Shown: in pieces, positions 16,796 through 25,681 of the stretch
How the letters are laid out: each line of letters starts with the position of its first letter
Numbering within the stretch: position 1 is the stretch's first letter
DNA from: Deltaproteobacteria bacterium
GTDB taxonomy: Bacteria; Myxococcota_A; Polyangia; Polyangiales; Polyangiaceae
Reading direction: 5' to 3'
Assembly (NCBI GenBank): GCA_016218915.1
Contig: JACRCQ010000025.1
Span: 62,001-126,000 of the forward strand
DNA length: 64,000 bases
Translations under genes and position numbers: made by a program
The notes under the pieces: model-generated
Databases searched by the model: none
Told to the model about the DNA's origin: nothing
What the model saw: the letters and a program-made list of their open reading frames with translations, nothing else

Positions 16796-17360
16796 CCCGC
16801 CGCGCGCTCCGGCTTGGAGCCCGGCTCCCAGCGGAGACCAGGTCATGAGCAGGCCTGATCCCCCTGCGATCCGCGCCTCGGATCAGTACGTCATGACCTT
16901 CCGCTACAACGCCGGCAAGGTGAGCCTCGTCAAGGTCCGCCGCGTCCACCTGCCTCAGCCCCGCACCACGCCCCGCAACGCAGGACGCTTTGCTCTCGAG
17001 ATGCTGAGCGGACCCACCCTCGTCGAGCGCGTTCGGTTCGATTTCCCACTCATCGGCGCAGATGAGCTCGCTGGGCAGCCGCGTCAGCACAACGCCCCTC
17101 CGCGCTTCGAGACCAGGGCTGTGGTCACCTACGACGTGATGGCCCCGGATTCGCCCAGAATCTCCAGAGCCCGCCTGGTCGATCGGGCAACCGCGCGCAT
17201 CATCCCGATCGCGTGGCCGCCGGATCAGAAAGCGGACGCCGGGGCCGATGCAGCGAGAATCCCGGCAGAGGTGGGCTCAGACGCAGGACCGCAGGAAACC
17301 GCGGACAGCACCGCTTCTGACGCGGCCTCACCAGGCTACGACGCACCGCAGCCAAAGTAG
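16692..17360 (+). CDS. Secreted protein of unknown function
   Basis: A 222-aa exported protein. Arg-containing N-region, hydrophobic core (LGALGAAAMLCAFGVIAS) and an ASA-D cleavage site indicate a Sec signal peptide. The mature part has a conserved-looking beta-rich segment (YVMTFRYNAGKVSLVKVRRV) and a C-terminal low-complexity Ala/Asp/Ser tail. No lipobox or catalytic motif is seen. The start at 16692 is the Met that gives a normal signal peptide. The neighbouring propeller/phosphoesterase gene begins 55 bp downstream. Confidence 0.65.
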   Translation: MDRQFLRSRAHLGALGAAAMLCAFGVIASTVASADPPRAPAWSPAPSGDQVMSRPDPPAIRASDQYVMTFRYNAGKVSLVKVRRVHLPQPRTTPRNAGRFALEMLSGPTLVERVRFDFPLIGADELAGQPRQHNAPPRFETRAVVTYDVMAPDSPRISRARLVDRATARIIPIAWPPDQKADAGADAARIPAEVGSDAGPQETADSTASDAASPGYDAPQPK

Positions 17361-17415
17361 AATCCGCGGCGTTGATCACTCGCGGTCCTGCTCTGCTCGG
17401 CTAATATGACCGGCC

Positions 17416-20157
17416 ATGAAGCTTCGTGCGTTCGGCGCATCGGGGATGGTCTTGGGGTTGTTCGGGCTCCTGGCTTCTTGCGGCTCGGATGACGCTTCCA
17501 CGAATCCGGTCTCCACCGGCGGCTCTGCGGGCGCCGCGGGTGCGGCCGGGCAGGCAGGCTCAGCGGACGGCGGGCTGACGCCGCAAGGGCTGATGGATAC
17601 GCTCTACGCGGTCCGCTCGTGCGCGCTGATGTGCGACCCGGAGTGCGAGGAGAAGACCAAAGCCTACGACTGCCCCACGATGCACCCCTGGAACGAGCTG
17701 CCGCACGAGACCGATCCTGCGAAGTGCGGCACCTGGGATGGCACGACCTACCCCACGCCCGTGGCTGGCAAGTGCACTGCATCCGATGCAACCGGCGATG
17801 CGACAGCAAAAACCACGGTGAGCGGCAACCCTGTGATCCTGCCCGATGGACGTCGCGTCAAGCCCGCAGGGCACTGGAAGGCTTTCCTCGACACGGATCT
17901 CGAAGGGACCTTCCCGTTCTCCGCGCTCTGGGTGCCAGGGACCGGGTACGTGATCGTCAGCGACGACGGGTACGACGACCACGCCCTTCGCGTGATCGAC
18001 ACGGCCAAGCTCGCAGCCGACCAGGATCCCACGGTGTCGTATGTGAAGTTCCCGTCCCCGTCGGGCCTCAACTACGGCCTGGCGCTCGCCCCGGATGGAA
18101 CGGTCTACGCCGCGAGCGAGAAGACCGCGTCGGCCGTGCTCGCATTCTCCTTTGACAAGGCCACAGGCAAGCTCACACGAAACGAAGCCAAGGACGTCAA
18201 GCTGGAGAATGCGGCGGCCGGTGACACCTTCCCGATGGGGATCGACGTATCGAGCGATGGCAAGTACGTGATTGCTGCGCAGGTCAAGCAGAACACCGCG
18301 CTGGTCTACAGCCTGGAGAGCGCGACCTACGGCGAGAAGATCGGCGCCTTCGCGGTGGGAGACAGCGATCAGTTCGCAGCCATGTTCGACCCTGCGCACC
18401 CGGACATCGCCTACGTGACCGTGTGGAACAAGCATGTGGTGGTGGAGATCAACCTTGCCACCAAAAAGACCCGCACGTTTGCCACAGGACGCGAGCCCGA
18501 GGAGATGGTGATCCTCGACGACAGCTACATGGCCGTGGCCGAGTCCCTCGGGGATCAGGTCGCCATCATCGATCGCGCTGCAGGCACGGTTGCCTCAACC
18601 ATCCCGATCGACCCGTCCATCACCCAGCACGGCACCTCTCCCACGACGCTCGCGTACGACAAGGCGAACCAACGCTTGTACGCGACGCTCGCGACCATCA
18701 ACGGCGTGGCCGTGTGGGATGTCACGCCATCCACGGGCCCCGGCTCGCCGCCGACCTTCCAGTCCGCGGGCTTCCTTCCCACCCTGTGGTGGCCCACGGA
18801 TGTGGTCGTGGCAGGGCCGACCGAGCCGAATCCCGGCTCGTTGGTGATCATCTCAGGCAAGGGTGTGGGCGGTGGACCTGTGACCGACGACAACGGACCG
18901 GGCATCGGCCGGCAGATGCACGGCGGCGTGCAGTACCTTCCCTTCCCGGATGCGTCGATGCTCGCCACGCAGACAGCGGTGTTCGAGGAGACGCGCTCCG
19001 TCCAGAAGCTCGCGGGCAACAGCGAGGTCACCTGTCCGGGAGCGGACTACGACTTCCCGATCCCCAAGACGAACACCGAGGGGCCGAGCAAGCAGATCGA
19101 TCACATCATCTACATCGTGCGCGAGAACAAGACCTACGACGCGGTGATGGGCGACATCGCAGGGGCGGATGGCGATCCGAACCTGGTGCTGATCCCGGGC
19201 AAGATGGAGGAAGCGTTCGGCAACACGCGTCAGATCGCGAAGAGCTTCTCGCACGGCGACAACTTCTACCATGACGCCGAGCAGTCCATTCAGGGTCACT
19301 ACTGGACCGTCTTTGGCCGCACGTCGGACTACACGGAGCGAACGTGGCTGTCGACCTGGGGACGGGGCACGCGAGCCGAAGGGAGCTTCCCGTTCCAGGG
19401 CGTGATCGATGCGACCTGGCCGATGGAGGGGGGAATCTTCAGCTGGCTGAAGGCGAACAACATCTCCTTTGACAACATGGGAGAGAACCTGAACCTGATC
19501 TCGCGCGACAAGAGCTACGGGCAGCTGGGAATCGTGGATCCTGGAAAGACCCGGCCAGACACGCAGGATGCCTGCTACGTCGCCGGGCGTGCGCGCGTGC
19601 TGTGCGATCTCAAGACCTTCACCTACACGTGGCTGGTCAACGACCACACTCTCGGAGGAGAGCCGGGCAAGCCGAACCCCGGGCTGATGATCTCGGTCAA
19701 CGACGAAGCCACGGGGATGATCGTGGATGCGCTTTCCCACAGCCCGCTGTGGAAGAGCAGCCTGGTGGTGGTGATCGAAGACGACCCGCAGACCGGAAGG
19801 GATCACGTGGACACGCACCGGTCGATCATGGTCATGGCCTCGCCTTGGGTGCGTCGCGGCTACGTGAGCCACGGCCACTACGACCCGGCCTCGCTGCACA
19901 AGCTCTTCTCACACATCCTGGGGCTGCCCTACAACAACGACATGGTCGCCAACGCGGCCGTGCCTTTCGACCTGTTCACGTCCACGCCCGACTACACGCC
20001 GTTCACGTACAAGCCCAGGACCTGGACCGACATGTCGTGCAACCCCACGAGCGGGGCCACTGCGGTGGAAGCGCAGGCGTGGCACTGGGACTGGGACGAG
20101 GTCGACGATCAACCCGGCCTCTCCGAGCAGATTTGGAGTATGTTCCATCCGAAGTGA
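17416..20157 (+). CDS. Beta-propeller plus phosphoesterase-family lipoprotein
   Basis: A 913-aa lipoprotein (LLASC, then a GSAGAAGAAGQAG linker). Residues about 140-520 form a YVTN/SMP-30-like beta-propeller with repeats such as YGLALAPDGTVYAAS, MGIDVSSDGKYVIAAQ and EEMVILDDSYMAVAES. From about 555 a phosphoesterase (alkaline phosphatase superfamily, phospholipase C/AcpA-like) domain follows: IDHIIYIVRENKTYD with the metal-binding Glu-Asn, SFSHGDNFYHDAEQSIQGHYW, LVVVIEDDPQTGRDHVDTHRS and SLHKLFSHILGLP. The domain combination suggests an outer-surface phosphatase or phospholipase; the metal ligands appear intact. A long Cys-containing N-terminal segment (60-130) is unassigned. Confidence 0.85.
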   Translation: MKLRAFGASGMVLGLFGLLASCGSDDASTNPVSTGGSAGAAGAAGQAGSADGGLTPQGLMDTLYAVRSCALMCDPECEEKTKAYDCPTMHPWNELPHETDPAKCGTWDGTTYPTPVAGKCTASDATGDATAKTTVSGNPVILPDGRRVKPAGHWKAFLDTDLEGTFPFSALWVPGTGYVIVSDDGYDDHALRVIDTAKLAADQDPTVSYVKFPSPSGLNYGLALAPDGTVYAASEKTASAVLAFSFDKATGKLTRNEAKDVKLENAAAGDTFPMGIDVSSDGKYVIAAQVKQNTALVYSLESATYGEKIGAFAVGDSDQFAAMFDPAHPDIAYVTVWNKHVVVEINLATKKTRTFATGREPEEMVILDDSYMAVAESLGDQVAIIDRAAGTVASTIPIDPSITQHGTSPTTLAYDKANQRLYATLATINGVAVWDVTPSTGPGSPPTFQSAGFLPTLWWPTDVVVAGPTEPNPGSLVIISGKGVGGGPVTDDNGPGIGRQMHGGVQYLPFPDASMLATQTAVFEETRSVQKLAGNSEVTCPGADYDFPIPKTNTEGPSKQIDHIIYIVRENKTYDAVMGDIAGADGDPNLVLIPGKMEEAFGNTRQIAKSFSHGDNFYHDAEQSIQGHYWTVFGRTSDYTERTWLSTWGRGTRAEGSFPFQGVIDATWPMEGGIFSWLKANNISFDNMGENLNLISRDKSYGQLGIVDPGKTRPDTQDACYVAGRARVLCDLKTFTYTWLVNDHTLGGEPGKPNPGLMISVNDEATGMIVDALSHSPLWKSSLVVVIEDDPQTGRDHVDTHRSIMVMASPWVRRGYVSHGHYDPASLHKLFSHILGLPYNNDMVANAAVPFDLFTSTPDYTPFTYKPRTWTDMSCNPTSGATAVEAQAWHWDWDEVDDQPGLSEQIWSMFHPK

Positions 20158-20191
20158 GATGAAGTAGCGAGCCTTCGGAAGGAGGGGTGGC

Positions 20192-21010
20192 ATGCGAGCT
20201 TCCACCTGCCTGATCCTGACAGTCTGCCTGTGCTGGAGTGGAGCGTCCCTTGCTGATGGCGCAGCGAGCCCAATGCCGCTGGACGATCCTCCTGCGCAGG
20301 GCGGGGCAGAGGTGCCGCTCAAGCTGGAGATCGACAAGTCCAAGGTTGACTTGAAAGGGCACAAGCTCGAAGCCAGGGCCACGCGCGAGCTGAGCAAGAT
20401 CGAGATCAAGGTGCTGGGCGAATCGGGCGCGGTGCTCGCGCAGCAGGAGCACGGCTTCGCAGGCACTCCGGCCGGTACCGTGCTGGAGGTCACCTGGACG
20501 CCGTCGAGCGAGGAGACCGTGGCGCGCATCGAGCTGATCGCCCGCGACCTGCAGCGCAACTGGGTCGGCGTGGCCCTGATTCCGTGGTCTGTGTCGATCC
20601 CGCACCAGGATGTCAACTTCAAGACCGGCTCAGCCGACATCCAAGACAGCGAGAAGGCGAAGCTGGAGGCGAGCTACACCAAGGTCACGGAGATCCTGTC
20701 CAAGCACCAGGACCTGGGCACGATCACGCTGTTCATCGCTGGGCACACGGACACGGTCGGACGAAGCGAGGACAATCTGCGTCTGTCGCTTCGTCGCGCG
20801 CAGGCGATCTCCGCATGGTTCCGCAAGCGGGGGCTGACGCTTCCCATTGCCTACGAGGGTTTTGGGGAGTCGTCGCTGCTGGTCAAGACCGCGGACAACG
20901 TGGATGAAGCTCGCAATCGAAGGGTCGACTACATTCTCTCGCTCGACGAGCCGGTGTTCAAGACGACCGGGTTCAAGCCGAGCTGGAAGAGGTTGACGAC
21001 CGCGCCGTAA
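20192..21010 (+). CDS. OmpA-family protein
   Basis: Periplasmic/outer-membrane protein of 272 aa. It has a signal peptide, an N-terminal beta domain of about 120 residues, and a C-terminal OmpA-like peptidoglycan-binding domain (about 140-255) with FKTGSADIQDSEKAKL, FIAGHTDTVGRSEDNLRLSLRRAQA and EARNRRVDYIL, which contain the Asp and Arg that bind diaminopimelate. AGGAGG lies about 7 nt before the ATG. It is 34 bp after the propeller/phosphoesterase gene and 26 bp before the next lipoprotein, so the three may be co-transcribed. Confidence 0.9.
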   Translation: MRASTCLILTVCLCWSGASLADGAASPMPLDDPPAQGGAEVPLKLEIDKSKVDLKGHKLEARATRELSKIEIKVLGESGAVLAQQEHGFAGTPAGTVLEVTWTPSSEETVARIELIARDLQRNWVGVALIPWSVSIPHQDVNFKTGSADIQDSEKAKLEASYTKVTEILSKHQDLGTITLFIAGHTDTVGRSEDNLRLSLRRAQAISAWFRKRGLTLPIAYEGFGESSLLVKTADNVDEARNRRVDYILSLDEPVFKTTGFKPSWKRLTTAP

Positions 21011-21036
21011 TTGGGCGCTGGTAGCAAGGTTGCATC

Positions 21037-21879
21037 ATGCACCGGTCCAAGAGAGCCATGCACAGCTGGGTCGCGTCCGTGGCTGTCCTGGCCATCGGAT
21101 GTGCGAGGCAGACTTCCCCTTCGCCGTCCGAGGCAGGCGTTGCTTCGGCGCCTGCGGTCGCTTCAGCAGCTCCTTCTGCCAGCGCAGCCCCGGACGAGAT
21201 TTCGCTGCGCCTGGTTGCACGGCGCGACGCTGAGGGCAAGAAGGTCGCTGCCTGGCTGGTTGCCCCCGAGATCGGCTTGGATCTGCGCGTCGCTGAGCTG
21301 AAGCTTCCCCTGGTGTGCCGCATGGACGCCACGCCGGAGGGGGGCGAAGTGACGTGCACTCCGGACGCCCGGATCAAGAAGGCGGTCATCCAGAGCGAAG
21401 ATGCGGGCCATCTGCTCGTGACCAGCGGGGGCAGCAAGCGGTCGATTGCGCTTCCCCCGGGCAGGAGCTGGAAGCTGGCTCCTGCCGAGATCAGCGCACG
21501 GGACATCCCCGAGCTCGCCTGCACTCCCGGGGCAGCGGAGCGGGTCGAGGAGCTGAAGTTCTGGGGACACAATCACATGATCGACGGCAACTACCTGCGC
21601 ATGATGATTCCCCTGGAAAAGCGGGGAGAGGTGCAGGTCATCGAGCTGTTCAGCGAAAAGGGCCCGAACACCCTCTGTCGCTCGGAAGGGACCACGGAGC
21701 AGCGTACGGTGCGTTGCGACAGGGCCAAGGCCTCGTGCAAGGTCGGAGTCGACGGCGAATCGATCGTGTTCGAGTGCGACGGCTCGAGGCCGCACAAGGG
21801 GCGTGTGCTGCTGCCCTGCGGCGCAAAGGGCAAGCTCGTGACCGAGGGGATCTTCGAGCAGACGGTCACGTACTGGTGA
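21037..21879 (+). CDS. Lipoprotein of unknown function
   Basis: A 280-aa predicted lipoprotein (VLAIGC) with a Ser/Ala/Pro-rich linker to residue 52, then an unrecognised domain with five or six cysteines (CRMD, CTPD, ACTP, LCRS, RCDRAKASC, CDGS) that could pair outside the cytoplasm. The second half contains the repeated motif LCRSEGTTEQRTVRC/FECDGSRPHKGRVLLPC. No known domain is recognised. The gene follows the OmpA-like gene closely. Confidence 0.7.
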   Translation: MHRSKRAMHSWVASVAVLAIGCARQTSPSPSEAGVASAPAVASAAPSASAAPDEISLRLVARRDAEGKKVAAWLVAPEIGLDLRVAELKLPLVCRMDATPEGGEVTCTPDARIKKAVIQSEDAGHLLVTSGGSKRSIALPPGRSWKLAPAEISARDIPELACTPGAAERVEELKFWGHNHMIDGNYLRMMIPLEKRGEVQVIELFSEKGPNTLCRSEGTTEQRTVRCDRAKASCKVGVDGESIVFECDGSRPHKGRVLLPCGAKGKLVTEGIFEQTVTYW

Positions 21880-21902
21880 GCGGTAGTGGTATTCTTGCGG
21901 GC

Positions 21903-22037
21903 ATGCAGGAGCCCTACAGGCAGTTCTTCGACAGCCCACCGGAGAAGCTCATCGTGTGGCCCGATGCACGTCCTCGCACGCTCCTGCCGCTGGTGGCTTT
22001 CCTGCTGATCATCGAAGCTTCAGCTTCCCCGCGCTAG
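21903..22037 (+). CDS. Possible 44-aa membrane peptide
   Basis: A short frame MQEPYRQFFDSPPEKLIVWP continuing into one hydrophobic stretch (LLPLVAFLLIIEA). It overlaps the end of the convergent ferredoxin gene by 18 bp. The sequence is not Arg/Pro shadow-like and could be the beginning of a truncated membrane gene. There is no good Shine-Dalgarno. Confidence 0.25.
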   Translation: MQEPYRQFFDSPPEKLIVWPDARPRTLLPLVAFLLIIEASASPR

Positions 22038-23138
22038 ACGCACCTTGATGCCGGTGAGCGCAGTGGCCGGGAGCATCTTGAGGCTCAAGCCCAGAATGCC
22101 TTCCGGCGGCTTGCGGTACGCCGGGTTGACCGCCATCTGCACCGACTGCTCGGTGCAGGCCGGCACGCACAGCCCGCATCCGATGCAGCGTTCCTTGTGG
22201 AAACGATGCTTGCGATCGATCAGCTCGTGCGCGCGCGTGTTGCAGGCTTTCGCGCACTTCATGCAGCTCGTGCACGACGCTTCGTCGACCTGCGCCACGA
22301 AGTGCGATGGCGCGACCAGGGGCATGCCCCCGTAGTCGTTCATCGCTTCCAGCATGTGGCAGCAGCAATCGCAGCAGGTGCAGATCGCGTTGGGGCTCGT
22401 GGGAGACACGTTCCCCGTGAGAAACACGAGCTTCTTCTTCCAGCGATCGTCCACGATCGATCGCATCTCGTCGCGAGACACGAACCGGCCGTCGCCGGAC
22501 TTCACCAGCCCGCGCGCAAGCGAGCCGAAGATCAGGCACCCATCCGCTGGGCTCGATCGCTTGCACTCCTTGCCCCGAAACATCAGCGACTGGCGGCATT
22601 GGCAGACGTTGGCCACTGCCAGATCGTCGTGCGCGCGGATCATCTCCGAGATCAAGTCGACGCTGACCACGTGCTGGTGATTCTCGATCACCTGTTGCAC
22701 CGGGATGTTGCGCACAGCGCGTGTGGGCCTCCAGGTGTATTCGCGCACGTACCCGGTGCGAAAGACGTCGTCGAGCAGCTGGGCGTACTCGCGGTGCCAG
22801 GGCGTGTCCACGCCGCTGATGAGCATGTTCTCGAACATGCCTGGAATCAGGGGGATCAGCGAGTAGGTCCGGCGGATCTCGAGGATCACGCGCTTGTCGG
22901 CCATGGCGCGCACGGTCGGCTCGATGTCGAGCTCGGTTCGGCCTGCGCGCGACGCGATCCAGGACAGAGGGCGCGGCTTGTAGAAGGGAAGATGGACCGC
23001 GATGGCGGCTTCCTCAGGCGTGAACAGGTGGCTGACCAGCCTCACCACCTTGTCGCTCATGGGCGGGCCGAGAAGCCGTACGGAGCTGAAAACGCGAGCG
23101 AGATCGACCTGCGCCGGGTGCGTTGCTGCAACATCCAT
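22020..23138 (-). CDS. 4Fe-4S ferredoxin-domain protein with winged-helix-like N-terminus
   Basis: A 372-aa cytoplasmic iron-sulfur protein. Residues 35-90 resemble a winged helix (LFTPEEAAIAVHLPFYKP ... VRAMADKRVILEI). A Cys region follows: VCQCR (179/181), EC (192), GCLIFG (201). There is then a dense cluster CTCCDCCCH at 253-261, and last two classical 4Fe-4S motifs: CTSCMKCAKAC (289-299) and CIGCGLCVPAC (318-328). Such proteins occur as stand-alone electron carriers or redox sensors. The first, non-classical Cys set could hold an additional cluster. No partner oxidoreductase is adjacent. Confidence 0.85.
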   Translation of the reverse strand: MDVAATHPAQVDLARVFSSVRLLGPPMSDKVVRLVSHLFTPEEAAIAVHLPFYKPRPLSWIASRAGRTELDIEPTVRAMADKRVILEIRRTYSLIPLIPGMFENMLISGVDTPWHREYAQLLDDVFRTGYVREYTWRPTRAVRNIPVQQVIENHQHVVSVDLISEMIRAHDDLAVANVCQCRQSLMFRGKECKRSSPADGCLIFGSLARGLVKSGDGRFVSRDEMRSIVDDRWKKKLVFLTGNVSPTSPNAICTCCDCCCHMLEAMNDYGGMPLVAPSHFVAQVDEASCTSCMKCAKACNTRAHELIDRKHRFHKERCIGCGLCVPACTEQSVQMAVNPAYRKPPEGILGLSLKMLPATALTGIKVRLARGS

Positions 23139-23178
23139 CGGCCGTATCCTACTCGATCGACGGCGCTTCTGGTGGCTT

Positions 23179-24597
23179 TCAGCTCGTCGGCGACAGCACG
23201 ATCGGATAGATGACCGTTACGATCCCCCCTTCCGGCTGTGGGAAGGAAAGCCCGTAAAACGCACGCTCGACGCACTGCACCACTTCGCGATCTCGCAGGT
23301 CTGAGCCTGCGTCGCCGACGGCAGCAACGGATCCGTCCCGGGCGATGACGAACCGCACCGACACGCGCCCTGCGAGCGAAGGATTCGCTCGAAGCCCTTT
23401 CTCGTAGCAGAACCGGAACCTGCCAAAGCTCGCACGCACCACACGCTGGATCGCCTCCGGCGGAAGGCGTCCGCTCACGGTCGATGCTCCGCACAGGCAG
23501 AACACCGGCCCCACCCGGTGCGATCCCGCTCCGAATCCCCGCGAGCTTCCAGTCCCCGCTCCCTGCCCGATCGTCTTGATCCTTCCCAGCCCCAACCCCT
23601 CTCCGCGTCCGCCGCCCCCTTCCCCCACACCCGACAAGCCGAGCCCGCCGCCGCCAAACGAATCTCCAATCGGATCTCCCCACATGGTGCCGAGCGCGCT
23701 CACTGGATCAGCGCCAAGCGACTCGTCTCGTCCCCACGGCGCTGCGGGTGCGAATGGATCACCTCCCGCGCCCGCGTTGAGCAGCCCGATCAAACCGAAC
23801 TCCGCGGCCTGCTGTCTCGCCGTCTTCATCGCGATGTGCGGGTCAGGATTGTCGCGCGGCCCTTTCACGCCCCAGCGACGATCGCGATTGCTGCGAACGA
23901 CAGTGCTTCCCATGGCGCCTTCCTCGCCGATCGCGCGTGTGCCCGAGCCACCTTCCTGCTGGGGGACCGGTGCGACGTACGCTGCCTCGGGCCAGTCCCG
24001 CTCCCGCTCCGCACTTGCTTGCAGGTAGTGCTGTAAGAGCACCAGCTGGTCACGCGCCGCATCCTCGCTGTCCGTCAGCCCCAGAGGCGGAATCATCAGG
24101 ATCGCCCACGCGAGCCACCAGCCGTGCGCAGCCACGGACGCGACCATGGCGAGGATCAGGTACTTCGACTGCGCAATGCCCGGCGTGATCGGAACGCGAG
24201 CTTCAGGCTCGATGACCTCGATCCGCAGGGTGAGCGCGCCGATGGTGATCCAGCCGACGCTGCCCAGCACCAGCGGAAATGTCCGCTCTGCCGCGCTGCC
24301 CACCAGGGGCATCACAGACCTTGGACGCGGCTCGCCCGGCGTGTGAACCAGCCCAGAGGCTGCCTCGGGAATGAGCAGAGTCGGGGCGCTTCCACGCGGC
24401 GCGCGCAGGATCAAGGTGCGCTGCGCGCTCGCGCCCTGCGGCGGAATCACGACATCGACCGATTCCCCATCCCCAATGGAAAACTCCCGTGGGGGCGACA
24501 AGTGGTCCACGCGCAGGACCGTGTCGCCCCACAGCACCGTCACCTCGATGCTGACACGATTGCCTTTGCCCCTGACGGGATTCGCGCGCGTGGACAT
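23179..24597 (-). CDS. TonB-like AgmX/PglI C-terminal domain protein
   Basis: A 472-aa envelope protein. The N-terminus (20-130) has an FHA-like beta pattern without a confident match. A transmembrane helix lies at about 143-165. A long Gly-rich spacer (330-380, GGGGLGLSGVGEGGGGRGEG) follows, and then the AgmX/PglI (TonB-related) domain: VVRASFGRFRFCYEKGLRAN, GRVSVRFVIARDGSVAAV, VVQCVERAFYGLSFPQPEGG. The paired cysteines in FCYEKGL and QCVERAF are typical for this family in myxobacteria. Inferred role: an inner-membrane link to envelope machinery such as gliding or transport. It stands alone on the minus strand. Confidence 0.85.
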   Translation of the reverse strand: MSTRANPVRGKGNRVSIEVTVLWGDTVLRVDHLSPPREFSIGDGESVDVVIPPQGASAQRTLILRAPRGSAPTLLIPEAASGLVHTPGEPRPRSVMPLVGSAAERTFPLVLGSVGWITIGALTLRIEVIEPEARVPITPGIAQSKYLILAMVASVAAHGWWLAWAILMIPPLGLTDSEDAARDQLVLLQHYLQASAERERDWPEAAYVAPVPQQEGGSGTRAIGEEGAMGSTVVRSNRDRRWGVKGPRDNPDPHIAMKTARQQAAEFGLIGLLNAGAGGDPFAPAAPWGRDESLGADPVSALGTMWGDPIGDSFGGGGLGLSGVGEGGGGRGEGLGLGRIKTIGQGAGTGSSRGFGAGSHRVGPVFCLCGASTVSGRLPPEAIQRVVRASFGRFRFCYEKGLRANPSLAGRVSVRFVIARDGSVAAVGDAGSDLRDREVVQCVERAFYGLSFPQPEGGIVTVIYPIVLSPTS

Positions 24598-24761
24598 GCG
24601 TGCGATTCAGGACAACCTCAGGCAGCCGATGTTCCCGGCTTGTCACGGGACGGTCCCACGGTCTAGACAACCCGGGTGCGTCCCTGTGCACTACTTCTGA
24701 CCGCGTGTCTGCCCGTCGTGCCTCTCGCATGCCGGAGCAGCGAGGTTGCACGTGCCAATTG

Positions 24762-25652
24762 ATGCGTAAGCCCGCAACCTCGACGTTCACCGTGCACCTG
24801 GTGCTGCTCGCCGTTCAGGCAGCGTTCGCTTCGCTGTCCGTGGAGGGCAAGGTCGCCATGGGCCCGGTGTTCCAGGTGGATCCGACCGCGCTCGCGATGG
24901 CCCGAATCGCAGGCGGCGCGACCGTCTTCATCGCGCTGGCTCTCTTCACGTCCGGAGGGAGCGTCAGGTCCCTCGCCGACGTGGGCAAGCTTGCAGGGTT
25001 GTCGCTATTGGGCATTGTGCTCAACCAGCTGCTCTTTCTCCGCGGGCTGCGCACGACCACGCCCCTTTCGGCGACCGTGCTGGTGGGCACCATCCCGGTA
25101 TTTGCGGCAGCGGCTTCGGTGCTATTCGGCAGAGAGCGCGCAGGGTGGAAGACCGTCGCTGGCCTTGCCCTGTCCGTGCTCGGAATCGCAGTGCTCGCGA
25201 AGTTTCATCTCCCTGCAGGGGGAGATCTGCTCGTGCTGCTCAACGCCCTGTCCTATGGCATCTACCTGGCACTCGCGCAGCCGATCGTGCAAAGGCTCGG
25301 GGCCCTTCGCTCCATGGCATGGGTATTCGGGCTGGGCTCACTGCTTCTGCTTCCCTGGGGAGGCAGCGCGCTGGTCCACGATGCCCTGCGTTGGTCCGCA
25401 GGAGCGTGGGGCCTGGTGGCCTTCATCGTGATCGTCCCCTCTGTGCTCGCCTACCTCGGCAACACCTGGGCGCTGGCCCGCGCAGCGCCGAGCCAGGTGG
25501 CCGTGTACATCTACCTGCAGCCGCTGCTCGTTGCCGCGCTCGCGCGCATCCAGCTCGGCCACCCCGTGCAGCCGCGCGTGGCCGTGGCCGGCTTGCTCAT
25601 TCTCGCGGGCGTCACCCTTGTGGTCGTGCGCCGCACCCAACCGCGCCCCTGA
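24762..25652 (+). CDS. EamA/DMT-family transporter
   Basis: A 296-aa inner-membrane protein with about ten hydrophobic helices in two repeats, each of the EamA type. The signature TTTPLSATVLVGTIPVFAAA-like helix and RERAGWKTVAGLALSVLGIAVL end the first repeat. APSQVAVYIYLQPLLVAALA ends the second, followed by VAVAGLLILAGVTLVV. Substrate unknown: metabolite or amino-acid export is usual. ATG 24762 is preferred by the start of homology; an upstream ATG at 24729 would add 11 residues. Neither has a strong ribosome-binding site. Confidence 0.85.
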   Translation: MRKPATSTFTVHLVLLAVQAAFASLSVEGKVAMGPVFQVDPTALAMARIAGGATVFIALALFTSGGSVRSLADVGKLAGLSLLGIVLNQLLFLRGLRTTTPLSATVLVGTIPVFAAAASVLFGRERAGWKTVAGLALSVLGIAVLAKFHLPAGGDLLVLLNALSYGIYLALAQPIVQRLGALRSMAWVFGLGSLLLLPWGGSALVHDALRWSAGAWGLVAFIVIVPSVLAYLGNTWALARAAPSQVAVYIYLQPLLVAALARIQLGHPVQPRVAVAGLLILAGVTLVVVRRTQPRP

Positions 25653-25681
25653 TCGATCGCTGCATGCGCGAATCACCCGCC

